Assembly: GCA_030686995.1 (NCBI GenBank)
Contig: CM060695.1
Location: 101,460,871-101,524,870 of the forward strand
Source: Artemisia argyi
Lineage: Eukaryota; Streptophyta; Magnoliopsida; Asterales; Asteraceae
DNA: 64,000 bases
Reading direction: 5' to 3'
Part shown: piece after piece, positions 1 to 9,508 of the stretch
How the letters are laid out: the number at the start of each line of letters is the position of its first letter
Numbering within the stretch: the stretch's first letter is position 1
Translations under genes and position numbers: made by a program
Notes under the pieces: model-generated
Databases searched by the model: none
What the model was told of the DNA's origin: nothing
The model's input: the letters and a program-made list of their open reading frames with translations, nothing else

Positions 1-88
1 ACATGTTTATCTTCAACCCAAACCTGTTTAAGTTCGTGTCGGGTTCGTGTCGTTTATCGTGTCACGTCGAGAATTGCCAACTCATAGT
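1..88. repeat. possible remnant of a hAT-like MITE end
   Basis: Degenerate GTGTCG/GTTCGTG words run up to about position 77 and end in 'gaattgccaactcatag'. This resembles the terminus of short non-autonomous elements that begin TAGGGCTGGCAA; the beginning of such an element is visible at 39493. The other end lies outside the window, so neither terminal repeats nor a target duplication can be checked. This is a weak call from pattern resemblance. Confidence 0.3.
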
Positions 89-267
89 ATTTAACTCTAT
101 GGTTTTGGTTATTTGATCCTAATAAGTGTCATCTGATATGAACATATAATCAGTGAATTTGTTTTGTTCTATGCTTCAGTTTAGATGTGATCTGTAATTC
201 TTATTCCGCTGGTGTTGGTTTTGTAGTGTAATTCGTCCAAGTATTGTAATGTTGTTTGAGTATTTCT

Positions 268-393
268 TGTTGGAATGATAGAAACCCGTAGGATATATGT
301 TTTATTGATACGATATATATAGAGCCAATACATAATGAAACCCTAATGGACCCTGAACCCACAAGCCGGGCCGGGCCTATTTATCCTCTAATA
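268..393 (-). repeat. TRIM LTR (3' LTR on the minus strand)
   Basis: This 126-bp repeat is identical to 1001-1126. It is bounded outside by the duplicated target tttct and inside by the purine tract (read on the minus strand as gcgggggag) that would prime plus-strand DNA synthesis. Confidence 0.85.
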
Positions 394-489
394 CTCCCCC
401 GCAGTCCGAGCGGCGAAATCACGAAAGCTCGGACTGGAGTAGTAAACTAGAGAAAAAAAAATAACATAATAAAAACATAGCTTTAGTAC

Positions 490-655
490 TCGACTCGTAA
501 CAAAATCGTACCAACGGTCGACTTTAGTCGACTGGTACCAACGGTCGGCTAAGTCGACTGGTAACAACACCGTACCAACGGTCGACTTTAGGGACTGGTA
601 CCAACGGTCAACTATTGTCGACTGGTAACAATCTGTACGAACAATCGACTAACAA
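490..655. repeat. GTCGAC-rich tandem repeat inside the TRIM
   Basis: Four to five degenerate copies of a unit like 'gtaccaacggtcgacttta' alternate with 'gtcgactggtaacaa'. Several contain the palindrome GTCGAC, so the segment can fold on itself. It occupies much of the 3' half of the TRIM interior. No coding potential is seen. Confidence 0.7.
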
Positions 656-988
656 ACAAAAAATAAAACAACTAGATTTTTTTTTTTTTTTTTAACCGAG
701 CATCACAATCGTAGACATGATATTCATTATGATGAGCAACTTCATAAGTCCTTCCTTTGTTTAATATGTATGCACGCTGCCAAGATAACGAATAATACTA
801 ATATTATTGTGATGAGCAGCTTCTCTTCCAATATAATAGTGTTGGCAGGGAATGAATGGCTTAATAGCTTTTGTCTTACCAACGAATATTTAGAAGCATC
901 CGTGGAAGTTTTGTTGAACAACGATTGGAAGAAAATAGGCTTGGCGGCTAGGGTTTGACGGGGTGGTCTAGGTCTGAGGATCAGACCT

Positions 989-1000
989 GCTCCGATACCA
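989..1000 (-). other. primer-binding site of the TRIM
   Basis: Read on the minus strand the twelve bases directly inside the LTR are tggtatcggagc. This differs at one position from the initiator-Met tRNA complement used by many plant LTR elements (tggtatcagagc), and it fixes the element's orientation. Confidence 0.8.
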
Positions 1001-1126
1001 TGTTGGAATGATAGAAACCCGTAGGATATATGTTTTATTGATACGATATATATAGAGCCAATACATAATGAAACCCTAATGGACCCTGAACCCACAAGCC
1101 GGGCCGGGCCTATTTATCCTCTAATA
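1001..1126 (-). repeat. TRIM LTR (5' LTR on the minus strand)
   Basis: Identical 126-bp partner of 268-393. A TATATATA stretch (around 1048-1055) could serve as a promoter element, but the TRIM makes no recognisable protein. Confidence 0.85.
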
Positions 1127-1131
1127 TTTCT

Positions 1132-1868
1132 TTGTATTGTATTGCTTGTTTGGGTTCCTCTCTTTTTAATCGTCTTATTTGGAGAGGAGGAAGTCCGTTT
1201 GTTTGTATCATTTTTTAGTGTTTCAATTTATTGTTGCCTTAAAAAAAAAAAAAAAAAAAAAAAATCTTCTGAGATCTTTGCCTTATTTTAAATCAAATAT
1301 TTCACTCACAACAAACTAACATGACTTATCATGTTTATTTTGAACATTAGAGGATCCTAGTCCATATTTTATATACATGATAAAAAAACTGCAGGCATAA
1401 TTATGTTTACATTTCAATGCAACCGACATTCATATTTTGTAATGATCATGTAAACAGTTTTCAATTTGTGAAAAAAACAAGTGTAAAAAGAAGTGATGAA
1501 ATGTGTCTTTGATGAAAAAAATAACCTGTCCAAAAGTTTACGTCTTTTTAATAAGCGGGAAAATTAATCACAACAGGCCCAACGTAATATTGTTGCTCAA
1601 GTATTTAAATATCGTAAGTACATTTTTTAATCCAGTCTCTTATCAAAACTAAAGTATGATTTACCGTTTATTGATAACCAAATTGAAGCACGATAAGGCC
1701 GTGACATAAGGCACTAATGATAAGCGTCCTATAAGTGGACGATGATTTTGGGCATTACTTTTTATCATTATAGAGATGAAAGATATGGATAAGGAGATAG
1801 AGTGACTATATTGGGCATCCATTCTACTTAATTTGTTGAGTTATAAAAGATCCAATGTACTTTAGTTA
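1132..1868. other. unassigned AT-rich spacer
   Basis: No coding region or repeat pair was recognised. A run of 24 A lies at 1241-1264. The rest is ordinary AT-rich intergenic sequence up to the target duplication of the foldback element. Confidence 0.6.
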
Positions 1869-1878
1869 TATAAGATGG

Positions 1879-2155
1879 GAGTCACTTTATTTTGCATATT
1901 CTAATTTTGGTGCATATCAATGGACAAATTTTCACAATTCATTTAGTTTAATCTAATTATGGGGATTAACCTAAGATTTAATAAGGAAACCTAAGTCAAT
2001 GTTTTTTTTCCACTCTTTTCTTTGTCTTTTTGTCATTTTTTTATTCTTCATTAATTTTTTTTTATTTTTACGTTTTGGTCCTTTTTACTATTCACCTTTT
2101 TTTTATTATTATTTTTTATTTTTTTGTGCAATTCATTTTTTTTTCATTTTAGCTC

Positions 2156-2186
<31 letters not shown>

Positions 2187-2230
2187 CTCTATTTCTAATT
2201 ATTTTTTTCACTTATTTTTTTAGTTCACGG
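1879..2230. repeat. left terminal inverted repeat, distal part
   Basis: The unique-sequence outer part of the left arm pairs with 43800-44203 on the opposite strand. Clear blocks are 'attttggtgcata', 'ggacaaat', 'atttagtttaatctaat', 'ttaacctaagatttaat' and then a T-rich stretch from about 2000. The last ~17 bp before the target duplication match their partner only partly. Confidence 0.75.
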
Positions 2231-2820
2231 TTTAATTTCTTTTTTCGTTTTCGTCTGTTTTCATATGTTTCTCTCCGTTTTAAACTCGTTTTGATATGTT
2301 TTCGTCCGTTTTACGTTCAATTTTGTCTGTTTTCTTACGTTTTCGTCTATTTTCTTACGTTTTCGTTTGTTTTCATACGTTTTCGTTCGTTTTAATACGT
2401 TTTCATCCATTTTCTTTGGTTTTCGTCCATTTTTATTCGTTTTCGTCCGTTTTCAGACGTGTTTTTACGCTTTCATACGTTTTTGCCCGTTTTGTTTTGA
2501 TTTCGTCTGTTTTCATACGTTTTCGTCCGTTTTCTTACGTTTTCGTTCGTTTTCATACGTTTTTGTCCGTTTTCAAACATGTTATTACGCTTTCATAGGT
2601 TTTTGTCCGTTTTCATCCGTTTTCTTATGCTTTCGACCGTTTTCATACGTTTTCAACTGTTTTCTTACGTTTTCATTCGTTTTCATATGTTTTCGTCAAT
2701 TTTCATCCATTTTCTTGCATTTTCGTCCATTTTTCATACATTTTCTTCCTTTTTCATACGTGTTTTTATGATTTCATACATTTCCATCCGTTTTTAAATG
2801 TTTTTAGCCGTTTTTATAAG
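2230..2820 (+). repeat. minisatellite arm, unit like cgttttcatacgttttcgtc
   Basis: A dense array of degenerate 10/20-bp units made of TTTTC followed by RTACG, GTCCG, TTACG or similar. The same unit recurs at 3121-3221, 41745-41870, 41985-42160 and 42300-42520 in this orientation, and at 43010-43800 in the opposite orientation. Phe/Ser-rich open frames across it are by-products of the repeat. Confidence 0.85.
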
Positions 2821-3120
2821 TTTCTAAATATCACAAGTGATAGATAGTGATATCCAGAATATCACAATTGATATTCTGAATATCATAAATGATATTCTTA
2901 ATATCACAAGTGATATTCTATGATATTCAGAATATTACTTATGATATTCAGAATATCACATGTGATATTCTGAGTATCACAAGTAATATTCTGAATATCA
3001 CAAGTGATTTTCTGAACATCACATGTGATATTCTGTGATTTTCTGAGTATCACAAGTGATATTCTGTGATATTCGGAATATCACAAGTGATATTCTGAGT
3101 ACCACAAATGATATTCTGAG
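2820..3120. repeat. palindromic 20-bp repeat array
   Basis: About fourteen tandem copies of a unit close to 'atatcacaagtgatattctg'. Each unit is a near-perfect palindrome (ATATCAC-AA-GTGATAT), so every copy can form a small hairpin. Related arrays at 41870-41990, 42150-42300 and 42520-43010 lie towards the axis of the foldback element. Confidence 0.85.
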
Positions 3121-3221
3121 TACGTTTCATACGTTTTTGTCCTTTTTCATCCGTTTTCTTATGCTTTCGTTCGTTTTCATTCGTTTTCTTACGCTTTCAT
3201 TCGCTTTCATATGTTTTCGTC
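3121..3221 (+). repeat. minisatellite arm interrupted by the Tat insertion
   Basis: Continues the cgttttc array up to the target site tcgtc (3217-3221). The array resumes at 41740 with the same five bases. Confidence 0.85.
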
Positions 3222-3701
3222 TGATGACGTATAGTCCATATTCGGGTCACGAACCCGATTAATGTACATTACTAAGACCCAAACCCACCACGAGTGGGCT
3301 ATCACAACAATGATTGGGCTACCATACTAACGTTTTGGGCTCACGAAAGCCCAAACACAAAAGTTATTTATGGTTGTGATATAGATATCTCTTATTTAAG
3401 GGATATATATCAAACTGGATATACACCGAAGAGTAAGGAGCACGTATCCGATAAGGATTAGGTGCCTATATAAACAATGTCATAACTCTCGTTAAAAGTA
3501 CGACTTACAACCCTAACTCTTAAAGTATAACCCTAAAAACCGATTACTTACTCTCACGCCGGAGGATAATCGTGGGAGACAATCCCATGATAAGCCTAAC
3601 GGTGTTTGTTTGTTTTCTTAGTGCGCAGGTCTCAAGCATTAAGATTGAATTGGTATGAGAACGGGAACCCAAATAAGGAACGCCCAACTTTTGTATCAAC
3701 A
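3222..3701 (+). repeat. 5' LTR of the Tat element
   Basis: 480 bp, starts TGATGACG and ends GTATCAACA, with a same-length partner at 41260-41739. A TATA-like 'cctatataaac' near 3465-3475 is a plausible promoter. The sequence just upstream is the minisatellite of the host element, which confirms the boundary. Confidence 0.9.
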
Positions 3702-3703
3702 AG

Positions 3704-3718
3704 TGGCGCCATCCATGG
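3704..3718 (+). other. primer-binding site of the Tat element
   Basis: 'tggcgccatccatgg' begins two bases after the LTR. The TGGCGCC start is shared by Tat and Athila PBSs; the rest does not match the Asp-tRNA site used by the Athila elements in this window. I cannot name the tRNA with certainty. Confidence 0.6.
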
Positions 3719-3739
3719 TAACCTACACTAAGAACTAGA

Positions 3740-4548
3740 ATGACGAAGCATAAAAACTCAAGCCAGCGGACTCCGCAGTTGGAAAAAACAAATGGTGACT
3801 CCCAGAAGAGGAAGAATCAAGATTCAATCCCTAGGCAGGCCTTTGGAACAACCAGCGCGCCTGGTCATCAAGAAACAGGCCCAACTCTGATTCTCCCAAC
3901 AGTAGAATTGCCCACAGGGACAACTCAGACCACCACGGTGGTTTCAAGCACTGAGGAACTTCAGCGCACCCTCTTCAATACTCCCCATCAAATGGCACCC
4001 ATAGTGGACAACACTGTGCCGCCCGACACGCCTAATCGAGATAGGGGACCTAATGTTGAAGCAGAAATTCTTGCGTTGGAAGAGGATGCGCCCGAGTTAA
4101 CATTAAAAAATTTTGTATCTCAAAATTATGAAACTTTAACCAAACTCATGCAAGAGGAGGCGAGGAGAAGGTCGAGTTAGAGCCTACAAGCCCGGCTAAA
4201 CTTCAACCCAGAGTACGAAACATCCCCATCGCGCTACCAGAAGGAGGGGAGCGAGAAGCGTACCAATGTCCATGCTAGACTTGGTACAACATCTGATTCA
4301 CAATACTCGTAGGAGTACGAAAACAATGAGAGGCGTACCAATGTCCATGCTAGACTTGGTAATCGCAGGATGCAAGATAGACTTGGACGGCAACGCTCAC
4401 CGAGCGAGAGCTCTTCAAGGTCTGGAAGTAGAAGGATTCATGATAGACTGGGAAGACGAATGTCCCCAAGTGAAATCCCCTCAAGCTCGGACTCTTCAGA
4501 AAAACGGCGTAAGCGCCGCATAAGGGAAGACTCTTCCTCAAGAGACTC
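3740..4548 (+). pseudogene. Tat gag, 5' part (interrupted)
   Basis: The amino-terminal part of the capsid-type Gag polyprotein opens with an ATG 36 bp after the PBS (MTKHKN). It is Ser/Thr/Pro/Gln-rich at first. After in-frame stops at 4178-4180 and about 4310 it continues in the same frame as an Arg/Ser-rich basic stretch with a repeated NVHARLG motif and an acidic/Ser end. The reading frame is then cut by the Athila insertion at 4549 and resumes after 15983: the codons on either side of the duplicated gactc join in frame. Tat Gag proteins commonly begin with such a low-complexity region before the conserved capsid domain. Not functional. Confidence 0.75.
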
Positions 4549-6278
4549 TGATAACGCTCAAAGTTAACATGTTTTTATAAGCGTTATTAGTGTTTTTGTG
4601 TATGTTATTTGGTTGTTTTATATGCTTTTGCCACTAAATCGTATCAAAGTATGTTTTTGTAGCATATGTAGCCAAATGTTGAAAAAATGGAGAAAAAGTG
4701 AAGAAAATGAAATTACACGAAGATTCCCAAGTTCAAAAGTCCAATCTGTAACGCATTTCATAAGGAGAACCTAAGTTTTGTCATTTCAAAGTTCCAAGTT
4801 CAGAGTTAATCAAAGTTGGATAGTGCATAAAGAACTACACAAGGAAAAGTCAAAGTCCAAAGCAACCAGAACTTACCATCCGATCGGTTGGAGTATAACC
4901 GATCGGATAGCCACAATTACCATATCCATCCGATCGGTATCAACCCGCAACCGATCGGATGGACATTACTGCCTGTTTATACCAACTTTTGTGCACGAAT
5001 CTTGGTCTTTTGTCCCATTGTTCTAGGCCCTTCTTAGTGTTTTGATGTCCAAGCTCCAGCATTTATGTCCCTATTCATTACAAGGAGTATTTGACAAGCC
5101 AAAAAGGACCCCAAGAGTACACAATTAAAGGACACAATTGAAGAGATCATTTATACATATTACTACCCTCAATTATTATCATCATCTAGCTCTCAAAGAA
5201 GGAAAATTCGTGCAGAAAGAACCATGAACTTTGGAGGACAAAGGAAGCAACATTTGGAGGCCAAAAATCTCAAGAAATCATCACCAATACTTAGGTTATC
5301 AAGACCTTGTCATTTGTTATCAATTCCAAAGCATTGTAAGACTTATAACCATGGATTCTAATGTTAAATATTCTGAGTTTATTTGCATGTTTGCTATGAG
5401 TGGCTAGTAGTTTTTTTACCCTTGTTTTTATGATGTTTTATCCTTAGTGATAGTTATGATTGTGATAACATGTTTTAATTCAATTTCAAGTCAATCCTAA
5501 GAACCAATTGTACCTTAAGTTTCATAGTGACATTTGTTGAGCCAAGGTTAACTAATTGATAATAGTTTCAAGGGTCGAAAGATTTGTTATTATTCAACTA
5601 GTTATAATCATTTGTCTATGAATGATTGTTTTTCACCATAATTATTCTTGACTAAACAAAGAAACAAGGAGTATGATTGTAATGAGAATGCTTTTATAAC
5701 ATCAAATCGGATTGTTTGTAAACCTTTAGTTGGACGAAAGTTTAGATGTTTTTAAACAATTGTAACCTTTTTGTCTATGAATGGGTTATCTTTTGTAATG
5801 ACCATTTCCTGAAAGTATTTGATTTGTAATAAGAGTTGTTCTTGTGTTTAAGATATTCACCATACCTTATGAACCTTGGATGGATCTTGAATTGATTGGT
5901 TTACACCTAAAGCTTGTTTTTATGAACTAAAATCTTGACGAAGGTTTAACTTGTAGAAACAATAGATTAGACCACCATCTAATTATCACAACCAACATGT
6001 TATCAAAAGTTATCACAATCATGTGTGTCATTAAGTAGAAAACTAGTCTAAACAAGTGTAGTTTTTAAATTATTGAATTTGCTTATTATCTTATTTGCGT
6101 ACATTAGAGATTTACTTTTAGATTTATATTTTGATTCACTCACAAATCCCTGCGAACGATCCCGACTTACCATCATATCTTGCTATAACGGACGAGTACA
6201 CTTGCTCGTATGTGTTGTTTCTAGATATGGTAATTCACCCTTATAAATTTAAAACTTGCACTAACAAAACGCACATCA
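4549..6278 (+). repeat. 5' LTR of Athila element 1
   Basis: 1730 bp, TGAT...ATCA ends. The first 40 bp contain an 8-bp inverted repeat (ATAACGCT at 4551-4558, AGCGTTAT at 4580-4587). Four copies of the palindrome CCGATCGG occur at 4880-4887, 4899-4906, 4930-4937 and 4951-4958. Compared with the 3' LTR there are scattered substitutions and a small indel near 4700. Confidence 0.92.
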
Positions 6279-6284
6279 AGTTTT

Positions 6285-6302
6285 TGGCGCCGCTGCCGGG
6301 GA
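6285..6302 (+). other. primer-binding site, tRNA-Asp type
   Basis: 'tggcgccgctgccgggga' starts six bases after the LTR. It is complementary to the 3' end of plant tRNA-Asp (ending CCCCGGCAACGGCGCCA) with one mismatch, the usual primer of Athila elements. Confidence 0.88.
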
Positions 6303-6716
6303 TTTTGATTGTGTTTCTTTTAAGTTTTAAAAGTCCGTTTCTTTTCGTGTTCGTTTTCTAAAAAAAAAATTATTAGAAGTATCCAACCGATCGGATAGAC
6401 ATCCAACCGATCGGTTTCTTAGTTTTTCAGTTTTTTTTTAATTTTACCGTAGCATCCATCTGATCGGTTTGATATCCAACCGATTCGGATAGAATTTTCT
6501 GTTTTCGAAAATTTTATTTTCTTGTTCTTTTGTTTAGGTAATTGACTCGATTCTCTTGATAGTTGTGTGAACACTCACTCTACTACTAAAAAGCTTAGTA
6601 CACCTTTATCCAATCCCGAAAGTTTGTTTTGTAAGAAGAGATCTTCATCTATTCTTAATTGGTTTGATAATCTTTCCGAAGAACATCCGATTTCCGATCT
6701 TTTTAAACCAATACCC
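6303..6716 (+). other. leader of Athila element 1
   Basis: T-rich untranslated leader between PBS and gag. It carries two exact CCGATCGG words (6387-6394, 6407-6414) and two near copies (6460-6467, 6480-6487), the same word that is repeated in the LTR. The gag frame is open upstream to about 6567 but lacks an ATG there. Confidence 0.6.
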
Positions 6717-7706
6717 ATGGCTGACGATCAACCCATGTGGGCTGCCAATCGAACTGTAGCACCTACTCCTGGAGCTGCTATTGTTGTCGCCGACCTTGGT
6801 GAAAACTTTACCGTTAAAGGTCACTATCTTTCTATGATCAAAGAACATCAATTTGATGACCGTTCGCGGGCCGATCCGCATAAACACATTGCCGAATTCA
6901 TTGAAATTTGTGGCATGTTTCGTTATGGAAATACCGATGTTGATGCTATTAAGCTCAAACTTTTTCCATCATCACTCGCTGGAGATGCGAAAGTATGGTA
7001 TAACGAATTAACCCAAGGAACTATCAATACTTGGGAGGAGATGAGGCAAGCTTTTGTTAGCCGATTCTTTCTACCAGCCATGTATGATAGACTAATGGGA
7101 GAAATCCGTGCTTTTACACAAAATCCTAATGAATCTCTTGTTGAAGCTTGGCTTCACATGAAAGATTTGCTTCGAAGTTGTCATGGTCATAATTTAGGAC
7201 GAGGAACAATAATCCAAATCTTTTATCATGGTCTTGATGAAGCATCCCAAGCAATCCTTGATGCCGGAGGAATTTTTCTTTACAAAACACCTAACGAGGC
7301 ATATCAACTTTTCGAAGATCGAGTACTCCTTAAACTCGATTGGTCAAAAGATTCCAAAACCAAACCCCTACGGAAAACCATTGCTTTTGCCGAAAGTTCA
7401 GATAATTTGAAACTCATGGAGAAAATAGAAGCCTTGACTTCTAAAATCGACTTGCAATACAAAGATATAAAAGGAGAAATGAAAGAAATGCGAGATGGCT
7501 GTAATAATTGTGGAGGAAATCACACATCATCCGAGTGTGATGACCAACCTATGAATAGACCCAACGAAGGGGAAGCCAATTATGTCCAAGGAGGATATCG
7601 TGGAGGAGGTTTTCATGGTAATTATTATGGAAGAAGTTCTGGAAATTGGCAAGACCGCCAACAAAGGGATAATAACCGTGATTCTCAACCCCGAATAGAC
7701 AACTAA
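6717..7706 (+). CDS. Athila-type Gag (element 1), truncated by frameshift
   Basis: Capsid/nucleocapsid polyprotein that would package the retrotransposon RNA. I place the start at the ATG of MADDQPMWA (6717); the frame upstream is open only with non-ATG starts. It carries the retrotransposon Gag domain (roughly residues 60-230, with 'LFPSSLAGDAKVWYNEL' and 'RQAFVSRFF'), then a Lys/Glu-rich stretch and a zinc knuckle C-x2-C-x3-H-x4-C at 7500-7538, the spacing seen in Athila. Gly/Arg/Tyr-rich sequence follows and the frame ends at a TAA (7704-7706). The protease frame continues in another register from about 7751, so a frameshift has separated Gag from Pol. Confidence 0.85.
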   Translation: MADDQPMWAANRTVAPTPGAAIVVADLGENFTVKGHYLSMIKEHQFDDRSRADPHKHIAEFIEICGMFRYGNTDVDAIKLKLFPSSLAGDAKVWYNELTQGTINTWEEMRQAFVSRFFLPAMYDRLMGEIRAFTQNPNESLVEAWLHMKDLLRSCHGHNLGRGTIIQIFYHGLDEASQAILDAGGIFLYKTPNEAYQLFEDRVLLKLDWSKDSKTKPLRKTIAFAESSDNLKLMEKIEALTSKIDLQYKDIKGEMKEMRDGCNNCGGNHTSSECDDQPMNRPNEGEANYVQGGYRGGGFHGNYYGRSSGNWQDRQQRDNNRDSQPRIDN

Positions 7707-7750
7707 ACCCACCAAATTCCGATAAAAAGGAAGAATCTGATTTCGAAAAA

Positions 7751-8182
7751 ATGACGCGAGATTTCGTAACTACTCAAAGAGCTACAAATGAGTTTGTAAA
7801 AACTCAATTTTTCAATCTCAAAACCAAAGTTGAGCAAGGTCAGAAAAATCATCAAGCTTCTATCCAGGATCTTGAACAAAAATTTGGTAGACTTTCTGAT
7901 CAATTTTCTTCTCGAATTCCTGGTACATTACCAAGTAACACCCAATCCAATCCAAAACCGTCTTGATCAAACGATAAGAATTATCGTCCATCACAAAACA
8001 TAAATGAGCATTTCAATGCTGTATTCACTCGAAGTGGTCTCTCATATGATCCACCACCCGTTCCTACCGATAATACTATCATTCAAGATGAGGAGGAGGA
8101 AGAAGCTGAAGAAGAAGCAACTAAAGAAGAACCAACCCAAACACCAACCAAAGAAAATACCGTTCCACCAATAAAACATTAA
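7751..8182 (+). pseudogene. Gag-Pol linker of Athila element 1
   Basis: After the frameshift near 7706-7751 the polyprotein frame continues as a Gln/Lys-rich coiled stretch (7751-7966). It meets an in-frame TGA at 7964-7966, goes on through FTRSGLSY and a Glu-rich acidic run, then another stop just before 8183. The 'FTRSG' motif commonly marks this linker in Athila polyproteins. It leads into the protease frame that reopens at 8240. Not translatable as one protein. Confidence 0.65.
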
Positions 8183-8239
8183 ACACCAAAAATACCATAT
8201 CCACAAGCCCTAACAAAAGAGAAAAGAGAGGAGCGAAAT

Positions 8240-9508
8240 ATGATCAAAGAAGTTAGAATTAACGTACCCCTCGTTGATGTTCTAGCTGGAATGCCCAATT
8301 ATGGGAAATTTTTGAAAGAACTTCTTAATAATCGAAACAAGTTGGAACAAATTTCCGCTACCGTTCTCAATGAAGAATGCTCTGCTATCATTCAAAACAA
8401 AATACCACCGAAACTAGGAGATCCCGAAAGTTTTCTTATACCATGTACATTAGGAAACAACATCACATGTGATGCTTTAGCCGATCTAGGTGCAAGTATC
8501 AATTTGATGCCCTATTCGTTGTATTCTAAACTTTCCATCAATACATTGAAACCTACTAAGATGAGTATAAGATTAGCAAACCATACATACCAATATCCTG
8601 TTGGGGTTGCTGAAAATATGCTTGTTCAAGTTGTTAAATTTGTTTTTCCTGTGAATTTTGTCATCTTAGAAATGGAGGAAGATAGTCGAGTACCCTTAAT
8701 CTTAGGAAGACCTTTCTTAAACACTGCTGACGCCATGATCAAAGTTAAAGGCAGAGAACCAAATCTTGGAGTAGGAGAAGATGGAATCACATTCTTAATC
8801 GATAAAGCAATGAAATATCCAAATTCCAGTGATGACACATGCTATAACATCGATGTAATGGATGAAGTCACTGAAGAAGAATTGGATGCATTACTTGATG
8901 ATTCGAAACCATTCATGACTACTTCAGAAAAGATCAGTGAAACATATTCTGATAAAGAATTCGAGGAATTCATGGAAGTAAAATTAGAAGAAGAGGAAGA
9001 AGAGAAATTTGAAGATATCACTGAAAAAGATCAAATGAAAATCAAATCATCTCTAGAAGAACCACCCACTGATTTGGAACTCAAACCCCTTCCCAATAAT
9101 CTCGAATATGCCTACTTAGAAGAAAATTCACTTCTTCCAGTAGTCATATCGTCGTTGCTCGAAACAAATCAAAAAGAAAGACTCGTTTCTGTTCTTAAGA
9201 AGCATAAACGCGCTTTTGCGTGGAAAACTTCTGATATTCCAGGAATTAGTCCAGATTTTTGCAAGCACAAAATCAATTGTGAAGAAGGTACTAAACCCGT
9301 TGTAAAAAGACAACGTCGACTCAACCTCAATATGAAAGAAGTTGTTAAGAAGGAAATCATCAAACTTCTTGACGCAAGAATTATTTATCCTATCGAGGAT
9401 AGCCCATGGGTGAGTCCAGTTCATTGTGTTCCAAAGAAAGGAGGAATGACTGTAGTGACCAACGAAAGGAATGAATTAGTTCCTACTAGAACTGTCACCG
9501 GATGGTGA
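8240..9508 (+). pseudogene. Athila protease and start of reverse transcriptase
   Basis: The open stretch of 422 codons contains the aspartic protease that processes the polyprotein. The catalytic motif DLGAS at 8483-8497 is followed by INLMP and later LILGRPFLNT, which is the family pattern. A Glu-rich linker follows (about 8890-9060). The reverse transcriptase then begins with HKINCEEGTKPV, RLNLNMKEVVKKEI and PWVSPVHCVPKKGG. The frame is cut by TGA at 9506-9508 and the RT continues in the same frame directly after it. The protease itself looks complete; the polyprotein is not. Confidence 0.85.

Larger units (their letters stand above)
263..1131 (-). mobile_element. TRIM: miniature LTR retrotransposon, minus strand
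   Basis: Two 126-bp direct repeats (268-393 and 1001-1126) read identical base for base and enclose 607 bp. The 5-bp flanks match exactly (tttct at 263-267 and 1127-1131). On the minus strand the element reads LTR, a 12-base primer-binding site close to the initiator-Met tRNA complement (plus 989-1000), a non-coding interior, a purine-rich tract (plus 394-403), LTR. There is no gag or pol. Length about 859 bp, short LTRs, PBS and PPT fit a terminal-repeat retrotransposon in miniature, mobilised in trans. Its LTR begins TA instead of TG on its own strand. Identical LTRs imply a recent insertion. Confidence 0.85.

Noticed and set aside
263..1131. Cassandra-type TRIM carrying a 5S rRNA promoter
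   Set aside because: No 5S rRNA-like A/C-box sequence is seen in the 126-bp LTRs.
2296..2797. Overlapping Phe/Ser/Arg-rich open frames
   Set aside because: Translations of the cgttttc minisatellite; equivalent frames exist in every array copy and no start context or domain is present. The same holds for 43122-44075 on the minus strand.
2820..3120. CRISPR-like repeat array
   Set aside because: Units are contiguous palindromes with no unique spacers, and this is plant nuclear DNA.
2230..3221. Centromeric or telomeric satellite
   Set aside because: The unit is short and degenerate, changes strand at an axis and lies within inverted ends with a target duplication, which fits a transposon arm better.
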